Assembly (NCBI RefSeq): GCF_001428805.1
Contig: NZ_LMIS01000001.1
Span: 1,972,976-2,036,975 of the forward strand
Reading direction: 5' to 3'
From: Aeromicrobium sp. Root236
GTDB lineage: Bacteria > Actinomycetota > Actinomycetes > Propionibacteriales > Nocardioidaceae
DNA length: 64,000 nucleotides
Part shown: one piece after another, positions 10,942 through 19,281 of the stretch
Layout of the letters: every line of letters begins with the position of its first letter
How positions within the stretch are numbered: the first letter of the stretch is position 1
Notes under the pieces: generated by a model
Databases searched by the model: none
Told to the model about the DNA's origin: nothing
Seen by the model: only the letters and a program-made list of their open reading frames with translations
Made by a program: the position numbers and the translations under genes

Positions 10942-12507
10942 TCAGTAGCCGGTGAAGTAGTCCGTCTTGACGCTCCTGCACCGCTTCGCGAGGCCCGGGC
11001 GCACGGCGTTGACCATGGCCGGCGGCCCGGAGACGTACGCCTTGCGGCTCGCCAGGTCCGGGACGGCGTTGGCGATGAGCTCGGTCGACAGGAACGGCGC
11101 CTGCACGTACGTCCAGCTGTCGGGCAGGCCGCTCGGCGCGGCGGGGCCGACCAGCACGACCCGGACGCCCGCGAGCTCCTCGACGAACGGCACCTCGTCC
11201 GGCGACGAGACGCCGTAGACCAGCACCGCGTCGCGTGACGACTCGTGCCGCAGCTGGCTCAGGAACGGGGTGATGCCGATGCCACCGGCGACGAGCAGCA
11301 ACGGCTGCGACGGGTCGGACGGCAGCAGGAAGTCGCCGCCGATGCCGGTCGCGTGCACCGTGTCGCCGGGCTCGAGCGCCAGCAGTGCCTTCTTGAAGGT
11401 CGACGAGTCCTCCGGCACGCGCAGCGCGAACGAGACCCGCCCTTCGGCGTTCGGCGGCGAGCTGATGCTGAACGAGCGCCGGCTGCCGCGACCGTCGACG
11501 CCGGCGTGCGGCACCGTGAGCTCGGCGAACTGACCAGGCTCGAACGACACCGGGCGCTTGGCGCGGAACGTCAGCTCCCGCGTCTCCGGCGTGAGCACGC
11601 GGCTCTGCTCGAGCACGAACGTGACGCCGTGCCGGCGGGCGAACGCGAACGCCAGCAGGTTGCCGATCAGCAGCGAAAGCTGCTGGCTCACGCCGATCCC
11701 GTCCACCGTGAACGGCGTCTTGTCGAGCAGCGCGATCCACTGGGGGTAGGAGATCACGACGGCGACGACCGCGGCCACGATCAGCTGTTGATGGCGGCGC
11801 GGCGGGAGTGTCAGCGGCTCGCTCAGCATGAACCCGGCGATGAAGACGAGGGCCACCGAGTAGGCGGTGGTCTTGAGGGCCGCGTCGAACGGCTGGTCGT
11901 ACCCGGACGTGAAGCCCCACACGGTCAAGGCGCCGGCGATGACGATGAACACCGCACCGAGGTCCAGGCGGCGGGTTCGCCACAGGACCAGGAAAGCGCC
12001 GACCGCCACGTAGGGCAGCAAGGTCTTGGAGGCCGCCCACCACGTCGGGTCAACCGTGGTCTCGCGGTTCACGACGTGCTGGAGCACCACGACGAGGAAC
12101 GCGCCGGCTGCGGCCGGGTTGAAGACGTGCCGCCCACGCCACGCGAGGAGGTACTTCGACAGGTTCGCCAGCACCGCGGCGCCGCCGAGCCACAGGAGCG
12201 TCGTCCCATCGGTCGTCGGCCAGAACAGGAACCACAGCAGCAGCGCCGTGATGATCGACGACTCACCGTGGGGCTTGATGCGCCAGATGAACCCGCACAC
12301 GCGATTGCTGAGGTAGGAGGCGACGACGAGCACCACCAGCGTGACGAGCTCGGCCTTCACCGTGAACGGGTCGGTGAACGTGCCGCCGGCCGTGTAGGCG
12401 ACCATCACCACGGCGAGAGCGAGCAGGACGATCGTGACGAGGCGGTACATCGTCACCCGGCCGAGCTGTCGGTCGAGCAGGTCGCGCGGGTCGAGCTTCG
12501 CGTTCAT
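10942..12507 (-). CDS. RnfD/NqrB-like membrane domain fused to ferredoxin-NADP reductase domain
   Basis: A 521-residue fusion. Residues about 20-270 form eight to ten membrane helices resembling RnfD/NqrB, including the RHVFNPAAAGAF block. Residues about 285-521 are a flavodoxin/ferredoxin reductase module: RSFSISS (FAD), GIGGDFLLP, then LVAGGIGITPFLSQL (NAD(P)H site) and a C-terminal aromatic residue. Such a protein would take electrons from cytoplasmic NAD(P)H and pass them through the membrane. The frame is open far upstream, but ATG 12507 has a GAGGGGG ribosome site and overlaps the preceding 27-codon ORF as ATGA. Its partners are the upstream ApbE and FMN-binding lipoprotein. Confidence 0.85.
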   Translation of the reverse strand: MNAKLDPRDLLDRQLGRVTMYRLVTIVLLALAVVMVAYTAGGTFTDPFTVKAELVTLVVLVVASYLSNRVCGFIWRIKPHGESSIITALLLWFLFWPTTDGTTLLWLGGAAVLANLSKYLLAWRGRHVFNPAAAGAFLVVVLQHVVNRETTVDPTWWAASKTLLPYVAVGAFLVLWRTRRLDLGAVFIVIAGALTVWGFTSGYDQPFDAALKTTAYSVALVFIAGFMLSEPLTLPPRRHQQLIVAAVVAVVISYPQWIALLDKTPFTVDGIGVSQQLSLLIGNLLAFAFARRHGVTFVLEQSRVLTPETRELTFRAKRPVSFEPGQFAELTVPHAGVDGRGSRRSFSISSPPNAEGRVSFALRVPEDSSTFKKALLALEPGDTVHATGIGGDFLLPSDPSQPLLLVAGGIGITPFLSQLRHESSRDAVLVYGVSSPDEVPFVEELAGVRVVLVGPAAPSGLPDSWTYVQAPFLSTELIANAVPDLASRKAYVSGPPAMVNAVRPGLAKRCRSVKTDYFTGY

Positions 12508-12587
12508 GCCGGCACCCCCTCGAAGAAGCAATGGTAAGAGGGCACCGGCATGAAGTGCCCTTGTTTCACTCGCTGACGCTCGTTCAT
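12504..12587 (-). CDS. 27-residue microprotein in flavin electron-transfer operon
   Basis: A 27-codon ORF whose ATG overlaps the ApbE stop as ATGA and whose TGA overlaps the next gene's ATG in the same way. It has its own GGAGAGG ribosome site 8 nt upstream. The peptide begins MNERQRVKQGHF and ends in SYHCFFEGVPA, with a single Cys and no membrane helix. Double ATGA coupling and a ribosome site argue that it is translated. It may be a small subunit or a pure translational relay between apbE and the membrane subunit. No known family is recognised. Confidence 0.6.
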   Translation of the reverse strand: MNERQRVKQGHFMPVPSYHCFFEGVPA

Positions 12588-13456
12588 GAGAACACCTCTC
12601 CAGGAAAGTCCGGGGATCGTTCGACTCGGCCGTCAGCGTGCATGCGTACGAACTCGTGGTCGAAGCGTGACACGAGCGGGGCGGAGTCGGTGAGGAAGTG
12701 GGCCGTGGCGAGGCCGTCGGCGAGCAGGGCGGAGTCGGCGACGACCCAGGTCGCGACGATGTCACGGGTCGGGCGGCCGGTACGCCCGTCGAGCACGTGG
12801 TGCAGCCCGTCGCCCCACGCACGCCGGTTGGTCGCCGAGGCGCAGAGCGCCCGTCCGCGGGACAGCTCGGCGACCCCGATCGCGCGGGTCGCATCGCCTG
12901 GATGCTCCAAAGCGACCCTCAACGGCGTGTCGGCGCGGTGCAGCAGGTCGCCGCTCGCGTCGATCGTGACGTCGGCGATGCCGTGGTCCGTCAGGACGCC
13001 CGCGACCAGGTCGACGAGGTGACCCTTGCCGGCTGCACCGACGTCGAGCAGCACCGGCTCACGGGTGACGAGGGTGGGATAGTCCCAGTCGATCGCGTCC
13101 CAGGCGGGCACCGCAGCCGGCTCGGCGACGGACCGCAGCGAGTAGGACGCGTCGTAGCCGAGATCGGCGAGCGTACGCCCGACGAGCGGTGTCACCGCGC
13201 CGTCCGTGACGTCGTGCAGGGCGACATAGAGGTCGAGCAGGGCGCGCGAGTCGGGATCGAGCACCCAGGTCCCGCCGTCGGCGGCGATCCTCGAGACCAC
13301 CGAGTCGGGCCGGAACCGCGACCACACCGCGTCGAAGTCATCGATGCGCGCGGTCACGGCTGCGGCGACGTCCGGGGCAAGCGGCTCGGGGGTGTCGATC
13401 TGCCAGGCGGTGCCGATCGCCTCGAATCGCCAGGCGGCCGACTCAGGCCTTGGCAT
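12584..13456 (-). CDS. apbE: ApbE-like FAD:protein FMN transferase
   Basis: A 290-residue ApbE/flavin transferase homolog. Family blocks are an N-terminal GTAW strand, VWSRFRPDSVVSRI, LDVGAAGKGHLVDLVAG (a variant of the DLGGIAKG flavin/Mg site), IDASGDLL, and a C-terminal VVADSALLADGLATAHFL (the D-ALxT-like site). ApbE enzymes attach FMN from FAD to Thr or Ser of FMN-binding domains outside the membrane. No signal peptide or lipobox is visible at the chosen start (ATG 13456), which overlaps the lipoprotein gene by 14 bp. The obvious client is the FMN-binding lipoprotein directly upstream. Confidence 0.85.
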   Translation of the reverse strand: MPRPESAAWRFEAIGTAWQIDTPEPLAPDVAAAVTARIDDFDAVWSRFRPDSVVSRIAADGGTWVLDPDSRALLDLYVALHDVTDGAVTPLVGRTLADLGYDASYSLRSVAEPAAVPAWDAIDWDYPTLVTREPVLLDVGAAGKGHLVDLVAGVLTDHGIADVTIDASGDLLHRADTPLRVALEHPGDATRAIGVAELSRGRALCASATNRRAWGDGLHHVLDGRTGRPTRDIVATWVVADSALLADGLATAHFLTDSAPLVSRFDHEFVRMHADGRVERSPDFPGEVFS

Positions 13457-13904
13457 CAGCCTTGATCTTGTCGATCGCCTCGTTGAAGCCGAGATGCGTG
13501 AGGGACGAACCGGCCACCTTGTCAACCTTGAGGTCATCGAGGCTCTTGCCGACGACCTCGGAGGAGATGCCGCTGGCGAACTTCTCCTGGAAGCTCTTGG
13601 AGGTGCCGTCCGTGGCCTCAGGTGTCACCTCGACCTTGCTGACCTTGTTGTCGGCGAGCGTGAGCTCGACCTTGACCTTCGAGTCACCACCCGGGTTGAC
13701 GTAGCTGGCCTCGGCCTCGTAGTCGCCGTCCTTGTAGGTGGATGCTGCGGCGTCGGACGAGTCGTCGCTGGAGGCGGACGGTGCCGACGAGCTGGGGGTG
13801 CTGGACGCGTCGTCGCTGCCGCCGCTGCCGCAGGCTGCGGTGAGCAGCATGACGGAGGCGGCTGCCGCCGCGGAGAGCATCTTCTTGTGCGCTGGGAGTT
13901 TCAT
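13443..13904 (-). CDS. FMN-binding domain lipoprotein, predicted ApbE flavinylation target
   Basis: A 153-residue protein with a lipoprotein signal (TAAC, Cys25), a Ser/Asp-rich linker (about 26-55) and a C-terminal FMN-binding domain. The flavinylation signature reads DKVAGSSLT (128-136), which aligns with the Dxx(S/T)GA(S/T)xT motif of NqrC/RnfG. The predicted FMN acceptor is then Ser134 rather than Thr. It is the first gene of the operon with apbE, the 27-codon ORF and the Rnf-like reductase. The start at 13904 has an AGGAG ribosome site; the in-frame ATG at 13946 has none. Confidence 0.85.
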   Translation of the reverse strand: MKLPAHKKMLSAAAAASVMLLTAACGSGGSDDASSTPSSSAPSASSDDSSDAAASTYKDGDYEAEASYVNPGGDSKVKVELTLADNKVSKVEVTPEATDGTSKSFQEKFASGISSEVVGKSLDDLKVDKVAGSSLTHLGFNEAIDKIKADAKA

Positions 13905-14036
13905 CGGTCGGGCTCCTGGGCTCGAGGGTATGGAATCAGCGTGCAATGTGGAGAACGGAACAGAGTGGCTGAACGTTCAACCGTATGAACGGGGCCCTCG
14001 CGGAGGGAGTTCCGCGCTGTGAGCGTTGTTACAGAC

Positions 14037-15437
14037 TCACAGGTTGCGCACAGCCGCGGTGGCCGCGTGGAACCCGCCCATGCCGTGGACGCCGCCGCCG
14101 GGTGGTGTGGAGGCGGAGCACAGGTAGAGCCCCTTGGCGCCGAGCGAGTAGGGATTGGGTGAGAAGCGGGGCCGCATGACCACCTGCCAGGCGTCGTTGG
14201 CACCTCCACCGATGTCGCCCCCGGCGTAGTTGGCGTTGTGGGCCTCGAGCTGGGCCGGGCCCGTCGTGGTCTTCGCGACGACATGGTCGCGGAACCCCGG
14301 CGCGAACCGCTCGATCTGGTCCGTGATCGCCTCGGTCGCATCGCCCGTGTAGCCGTTGGGCACGTGCGCGTACGACCACACCGGGTGCACGTCGCCGGCC
14401 GACCGCCCCGGGTCGGCGAGGTACTGCTGGCAGACCAGGACGAACGGGCGGTCGGGCATCCGGCCGGCGTGGACCTCGCGCTCGGCGGCGTTGAGCTCCT
14501 CGAACGTTCCGGCGAGGTGCAGGGTGCCGGCCTTGCGAGCCCACTCGTTGGTCCACGGGACGCCGCCCTCGACCGCGAAGTCGACCTTGAAGACGCCGGG
14601 ACCCGAGCGCCACCGCTTGAGCGGTCGACGTACGCGGCCGGGCAGCGCGTCGCCGGCGATCCGCAGCGCGGCAGCCGGCGAGGTGTCGAAGATGACGATG
14701 TCGGCCTGCGGCAGCTCGGTGACCTCGTGGCCGGTCTCGATGCGGCCACCGTGCTCGACGACGTCGGCCGCCAGGGCGCGGGCGATCGCGGCGGACCCGC
14801 CCTTGGCGACCGGCCAGCCGTACGCATGGCTGGTCAGTCCGAACATCAGGCCGAGGCCGCCGGTCGTCGGCTTGTTGAGGGGATGGATCGCGTGCGCCGC
14901 CAGCCCCGCGAACAGCCCCCGGGCCTCGTCGGTCTGCCAGCGACGGGCGATCCACGACGCCGGCTGCAGGGCCCGCACGCCGAACTTCGCCATCATGACG
15001 GGGTGCTTGGGGACGTGCACGATCGGGCGGAACAGCTCGCCGATCAGCTCGTCGCTCGAGGCGGCCAGGGGGGCGTACAGCTTGCGCCAGGCCTTGCCGT
15101 CGACGCCGAGCCCTTCGACCGTACGGTCGAGGTCGCGGAACAGGACGCCCGCGCGGCCGCCGTCGAGCGGGTGCACCGCGTCGACCTCGGGCCAGAGCCA
15201 CTCCAGGCCGTGCCGCTCGAGGTCGAGCGACCGGAAGAACGGGGACGCGACGCCCGTCGGATGGGTCGCGCTGCAGATGTCGTGCAGCACTCCGGGCACG
15301 TTGAGCTCCGCCGAGCGGGTGCCGCCACCGATCTCGTCCTCGGCCTCGAGCACCGTCACGTCGATCCCGGCCCGGGCGAGGACCACGGCGGCAGCCAGCC
15401 CGTTGGGCCCGGAGCCCACGACGACGGCGGTGGTCAT
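14037..15437 (-). CDS. Phytoene desaturase-like NAD(P)/FAD-dependent oxidoreductase
   Basis: A 466-residue FAD protein of the CrtI/carotenoid-oxygenase-like amine-oxidase superfamily. It starts with VVVGSGPNGLAAAVVLARAG (FAD fold) and IGGGTRSAELNVPGV, and ends with LYLCSASTPPGGGVHGMGGFHAA, which matches the C-terminal FAD block of this group. No other carotenoid genes lie nearby, so a carotenoid substrate should not be assumed. Many actinobacterial members are of unknown substrate. The gene is divergent from the hydrolase at 15486. Confidence 0.82.
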   Translation of the reverse strand: MTTAVVVGSGPNGLAAAVVLARAGIDVTVLEAEDEIGGGTRSAELNVPGVLHDICSATHPTGVASPFFRSLDLERHGLEWLWPEVDAVHPLDGGRAGVLFRDLDRTVEGLGVDGKAWRKLYAPLAASSDELIGELFRPIVHVPKHPVMMAKFGVRALQPASWIARRWQTDEARGLFAGLAAHAIHPLNKPTTGGLGLMFGLTSHAYGWPVAKGGSAAIARALAADVVEHGGRIETGHEVTELPQADIVIFDTSPAAALRIAGDALPGRVRRPLKRWRSGPGVFKVDFAVEGGVPWTNEWARKAGTLHLAGTFEELNAAEREVHAGRMPDRPFVLVCQQYLADPGRSAGDVHPVWSYAHVPNGYTGDATEAITDQIERFAPGFRDHVVAKTTTGPAQLEAHNANYAGGDIGGGANDAWQVVMRPRFSPNPYSLGAKGLYLCSASTPPGGGVHGMGGFHAATAAVRNL

Positions 15438-15443
15438 GCGTTC

Positions 15444-15449
15444 AACCTA
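15444..15449 (-). promoter_or_regulatory. -10 element TAGGTT, leaderless-type
   Basis: TAGGTT on the minus strand ends 6 nt before the ATG at 15437, with no ribosome site between. Confidence 0.45.
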
Positions 15450-15473
15450 GTCCGCCCGTCGTCACCTCGGCCC

Positions 15474-15479
15474 TAGGGT
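15474..15479 (+). promoter_or_regulatory. -10 element TAGGGT, leaderless-type
   Basis: TAGGGT ends 6 nt before the ATG at 15486. With the opposing TAGGTT at 15444-15449, both divergent genes appear to start transcription at their start codons. Confidence 0.5.
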
Positions 15480-15485
15480 GGGCAG

Positions 15486-16298
15486 ATGCTGGTCGACCAC
15501 GACGTGCCCACGGTCCTGGGCCGGATCCGCGTACGCACGGATGGTGACGGCCCGGCGATGGCGATGTGGCCCAGCCTGTTGATGGACGGCGACCTCTGGG
15601 CTGCGCAGGCGGCTCACTTCGCCGACCGGTTCACCGTGCTCGTCATCGATCCCCCGGGCCACGGCGCCAGCGAGGCGCTCACGCGAGGATTCACGTTCGA
15701 GGAGTGCGCCACCGTGATCGAGCAGGTGCTCGACCACGTCGGCGTGGGCCGCGCGCACGTCCTCGGCAACTCGTGGGGCGGGATGATCGGTGGCACGTTC
15801 GCCGCCCTGCACCCCGACCGCGTCGGCGTCGCCGTGCTGATGAACGCCACCGCATCGACCGCCGGCCGCCACCAGCGGATCGAGTACGCGGCGATGCTGC
15901 GCGCCGCCCACCTCCTCGGCGGCATCAGGCCGCCGCTGACCCGATCGGTGCTCAAGGCGTTCCTCGGACCGACCAGCCTGCGGACGCGGCCCGAGGTGGT
16001 ACGCACCGTCCGTGCCTCGCTCTCGAACGTCGACATGGCGTCGGCGACGTGGGCGGTCCGCAGCGTCGTGCCGCAGCGCCCCGACCAACGCGACCTGTTC
16101 GCCCGCATCAGCACCCCGGTCCTCGTCGTCGCCGGCGAGGAGGACGCGACGTTCCGGGTCGCGGAGACGTGGGTCATGGCCGAGTCGATCCCCGGCGCTG
16201 ACTTCGTCGTCATCGACGGGGCCGCCCACCTCGCCGCCCTGGAGGTGCCCGATCGGGTCAACGCCCTGGTCGCCGGGTTCCTGGCGAAGCACACCTGA
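15486..16298 (+). CDS. Alpha/beta hydrolase
   Basis: A 270-residue alpha/beta-fold hydrolase. The nucleophile elbow is GNSWGG (Ser near residue 97) after the IDPPGHGASE oxyanion/turn block, and the catalytic His is likely in DGAAHLAALE (about residue 250); the acid may be Asp in AGEEDATF. Length and motif spacing are normal. The sequence is closest in feel to dienelactone/3-oxoadipate enol-lactone hydrolase-type esterases, but the substrate is unknown. Confidence 0.82.
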   Translation: MLVDHDVPTVLGRIRVRTDGDGPAMAMWPSLLMDGDLWAAQAAHFADRFTVLVIDPPGHGASEALTRGFTFEECATVIEQVLDHVGVGRAHVLGNSWGGMIGGTFAALHPDRVGVAVLMNATASTAGRHQRIEYAAMLRAAHLLGGIRPPLTRSVLKAFLGPTSLRTRPEVVRTVRASLSNVDMASATWAVRSVVPQRPDQRDLFARISTPVLVVAGEEDATFRVAETWVMAESIPGADFVVIDGAAHLAALEVPDRVNALVAGFLAKHT

Positions 16299-16370
16299 CG
16301 GTCCGTGTGACCCGCACCACAGGTTCGCCGTTCGCATGGCAAGACGCCGGAAGAGCGCTTGGTCAGCCTC

Positions 16371-16386
16371 CTTAGCCTTGCCTAAG
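16371..16386. promoter_or_regulatory. Possible IdeR/DtxR-type iron box upstream of fprA
   Basis: CTTAGCCTTGCCTAAG is an interrupted palindrome. It matches 12 of 14 bases of the right part of the known DtxR/IdeR consensus (TTAGCCTAACCTAA), but the left five bases of the 19-bp box are poor. It lies about 32 bp before the fprA start, where a repressor would overlap the promoter. Confidence 0.4.
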
Positions 16387-16417
16387 ACATCGTGGCGATC
16401 TTCCCCAGGAGTTGTGT

Positions 16418-17770
16418 ATGAGCAGGCAATTGCGTGTCGCCGTGATCGGCGCCGGACCGGCGGGCATCTACGCGGCCGACATCCTCACGAAGTCCGAGGT
16501 GGACGTCACGATCGACATCCTCGACCGTGACCCGACGCCGTTCGGCCTGATCCGCTACGGGGTCGCGCCGGACCACCCGCGCATCAAGGAGATCGTCAAG
16601 GCGCTCAAGCGCGTCCTCTCCAACGACGACATCCGGTTCTTCGGCAACGTCAACTACGGCGCCGACCTCAAGCTCGACCACCTCCAGCAGTTCTACGACG
16701 CCGTCATCTTCGCGACGGGCGCCCGCGCCGACCGCGACCTCGAGATCCCCGGCATCGACCTCAAGGGCTCGTTCGGCGCGGCCGACTTCGTCTCCTGGTA
16801 CGACGGCCACCCCGACGCCCCGCGCGACTGGCCGTTCGACCCGCACGCTGAGACCGTCGCGGTGCTCGGCGTGGGCAACGTCGGCCTCGACGTCGCCCGC
16901 ATGCTCGCCAAGACCGCCGACGAGCAGCTCGTCACCGAGATCCCCGACAACGTCTACGCCGGGCTCAAGGCCAACGCGACCAAGGACGTCCACGTGTTCG
17001 CCCGTCGCGGCCCCGCCCAGGTGAAGTTCACGCCCATGGAGCTGCGCGAGCTGTCGCACTCGCCCAACATCGACGTCATCATCCACCCGGAGGGCTTCGA
17101 GCTCGACGAGGGATCGATGGACGCCATCCGCGCGTCCAAGTCGGTCAAGCTCGTCGTCGACGTGCTGCAGAACTACCTCGCCAAGGAGCCGACCGGCGCG
17201 GCGCACCGGATCCACATCCACTTCTGCCAGAACCCCGTCGAGATCCTCGGCGAGGACGGCCGCGTGGTCGGACTGCGCACCGAGGTCACCGAGCTCGACG
17301 GCACCGGCAACGTACGCGGCACCGGCGAGCTCGTCGACTGGCCGGTTCAGGCCGTCTACCGCGCCGTCGGCTACCGCTCCGAGAACCTGGCCGGCATCCC
17401 GTTCGACGACGCCCAGGCGATCGTGCCCAACGACGGCGGACGCGTCATCGACATCGAGGGCGACCCGCTGCCCGGCGCGTACGTCACGGGCTGGATCAAG
17501 CGCGGACCCGTCGGCCTGATCGGCCACACCAAGTCCGACGCCGCCCAGACCATCGAGCTGCTGCTCTCCGACGTCGACGCGCTCGTCGCTCCGCCCGAGC
17601 CCGAGCGCGAGGCCGTCGACCGCTACCTCGCGGGCCGCGGCATCGAGTTCACGACGTGGGAGGGCTGGGAGCAGCTCGACGAGCACGAGCTCGCCCTCGG
17701 TGAGGCCGCCGGTCGTACGCGCATCAAGGTCGTCCCCCGCGACGAGATGGTGCGGATCTCCCGCAGCTAG
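16418..17770 (+). CDS. fprA: Ferredoxin-NADP reductase, adrenodoxin reductase type (FprA-like)
   Basis: A 450-residue flavoprotein of the adrenodoxin-reductase/FprA family, which moves electrons between NADPH and ferredoxins, for example to feed cytochrome P450s or iron-sulfur enzymes. The FAD fold VAVIGAGPAGIYAAD is at residues 6-20, followed by PFGLIRYGVAPDHP, the NADP-binding VLGVGNVGLDVARM (about 150) and the C-terminal VTGWIKRGPVGLIGHTKSDA block. The ATG at 16418 has a CAGGAG ribosome site; an upstream in-frame TTG is less likely. It converges on an MFS gene with shared CTAG stops. A possible iron box precedes it. Confidence 0.9.
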   Translation: MSRQLRVAVIGAGPAGIYAADILTKSEVDVTIDILDRDPTPFGLIRYGVAPDHPRIKEIVKALKRVLSNDDIRFFGNVNYGADLKLDHLQQFYDAVIFATGARADRDLEIPGIDLKGSFGAADFVSWYDGHPDAPRDWPFDPHAETVAVLGVGNVGLDVARMLAKTADEQLVTEIPDNVYAGLKANATKDVHVFARRGPAQVKFTPMELRELSHSPNIDVIIHPEGFELDEGSMDAIRASKSVKLVVDVLQNYLAKEPTGAAHRIHIHFCQNPVEILGEDGRVVGLRTEVTELDGTGNVRGTGELVDWPVQAVYRAVGYRSENLAGIPFDDAQAIVPNDGGRVIDIEGDPLPGAYVTGWIKRGPVGLIGHTKSDAAQTIELLLSDVDALVAPPEPEREAVDRYLAGRGIEFTTWEGWEQLDEHELALGEAAGRTRIKVVPRDEMVRISRS

Positions 17771-19191
17771 GCCCGCGGCTCGAGCATGCGGGTCAGGCCG
17801 GCGATCACGAGCATCACGATCGCCAGCGGGACGACCGTGCGCGCGAACGCCGCCGAGCCCGAGTGGGACGACGCCAGGCTCAGGAAGAGCGATCCGACGA
17901 GCGCCGAGCCGAGGCCGAGGAACATCTGCTGCGTCGTGATGATCACGCCACTGCCGAGGCCCGCCGCGTGCGGCGGCACCTGGCTCAGCACGATGCCGAA
18001 CAGCGGCGGCATCACGAGCCCGAGGCCGATGCCCGCGACCGCCATGGTCGGTGTCACGCCCAGGACGGTGAAGTCGTCGCCCTGCTGGGAGACGGTCCAG
18101 GCGACCCCGGCATAGCCCGCGGCCGCGATCACGGCACCCACGGTGAGGACGCTGGCGCCGAACCGCGGCACCAACCGGCCGGCGGCCAACGACGCGACGA
18201 GGAACGTCAGCGACATCGGCAGCAGGCTGAGCCCGATGTGCAACGGGTCCATGCCGGCACCTTGGGCGGCCAGGGCGTAGATGAACATGAAGCCGCCGAA
18301 CGCCATGAAGAACAGGCTCGCGATCGCCAGGCCGACCGTCATGCTGCGGAAGGCGAACAGCGAGGGCGGGATCAGTGGCAGGCCGCCGTCGCGCTCGAGC
18401 CGGTGCTGGGACCAGACCAGGAGTGCGGCGGCGGGCACCAACGCTCCCAGCATCAGCCAGGTCCAGGTCGGCCAGCCCACCGCGCGACCCTCGGTCAGCG
18501 GCCCGATCAGCAGCACCATCGACACGGCGAGCAGCCCGGCGCCGACGGGGTCGAGCGACGACTTCGACGGGGCCTTGGTCTCGGGCAGCCAACGCAGCAC
18601 CGCCAGGATGACCGCCACCGCGATGGGGACGTTGATCCAGAAGATCGACCGCCACCCGAGCCAGCCGGCGTCGCTGTCGGTGAGCGTGCCGCCGACCAGG
18701 AATGCCAACGAGGTCGCGATGCCGGCGGTGGCGCCGAACCAGCCGAGCGCGCGGTTGCGGTGGTGCCCGTCGGTCGAGGCATGGATCGTCGCCAGGATCT
18801 GCGGCGTCGTGAGCGCGGCCGCGGCGCCCTGCAGCAGCCGGGCACCGATGAGCTGCTCCGACGTCTGGGCGACGGCGCACAACAGGCTCGCGGCGGCGAA
18901 CCCCGTGAGCCCGATGATGATGAGCCTCCGACGTCCGTGGCTGTCGCCGAGGCGACCGCCGATGACGACGAGGCTGGCGTAGACGACGGCGTACGCGGCG
19001 ACGACCAGCTGCAGCTTGGCCGGCGAGGCGTCGAGGTCGTGGCCGATCACGCCGAGCGCCACGTTGACGCTGAAGAACGACATGACCGGGATGGTCACGG
19101 CGACGAGGGCGGCGATGAGTGCAGGAGCCTTCATGCGGCGCAGCTCGTCGTGGCCGCCGCTGGGGGCGGTGAGGGTGTTGGTCGTGGTCAT
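17767..19191 (-). CDS. MFS exporter, DHA2 type
   Basis: A 474-residue protein with about 14 membrane helices, motif A (GGRLGDSHGRRR) and a motif-C-like GAAAALTTPQILATI segment. It is expected to be a drug or metabolite:H+ antiporter. A GAGG ribosome site precedes the ATG. It is divergent from a MmyB-like helix-turn-helix regulator (19282), a common arrangement in which the regulator controls the pump. Confidence 0.87.
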   Translation of the reverse strand: MTTTNTLTAPSGGHDELRRMKAPALIAALVAVTIPVMSFFSVNVALGVIGHDLDASPAKLQLVVAAYAVVYASLVVIGGRLGDSHGRRRLIIIGLTGFAAASLLCAVAQTSEQLIGARLLQGAAAALTTPQILATIHASTDGHHRNRALGWFGATAGIATSLAFLVGGTLTDSDAGWLGWRSIFWINVPIAVAVILAVLRWLPETKAPSKSSLDPVGAGLLAVSMVLLIGPLTEGRAVGWPTWTWLMLGALVPAAALLVWSQHRLERDGGLPLIPPSLFAFRSMTVGLAIASLFFMAFGGFMFIYALAAQGAGMDPLHIGLSLLPMSLTFLVASLAAGRLVPRFGASVLTVGAVIAAAGYAGVAWTVSQQGDDFTVLGVTPTMAVAGIGLGLVMPPLFGIVLSQVPPHAAGLGSGVIITTQQMFLGLGSALVGSLFLSLASSHSGSAAFARTVVPLAIVMLVIAGLTRMLEPRA

Positions 19192-19281
19192 GACGTCAGC
19201 CTCACATCGAACGGATCATGGTAGTGAGAGCCTGCTTATCCTGGTATTGACAGCAACTGGCTCCGCCGGCTCCCACTTGTC

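Noticed and set aside
13970..13979. TGAACGTTCA palindrome before the FMN-lipoprotein operon as a binding site of the TetR at 47769
   Set aside because: The core resembles TTGAAC-N2-GTTCAA but lacks the two central bases, so half-site spacing differs; no regulator is adjacent.
16382..18880. 832-codon minus-strand ORF spanning fprA and part of an MFS gene
   Set aside because: Antisense to fprA and out of frame with the transporter; composition is artefactual.
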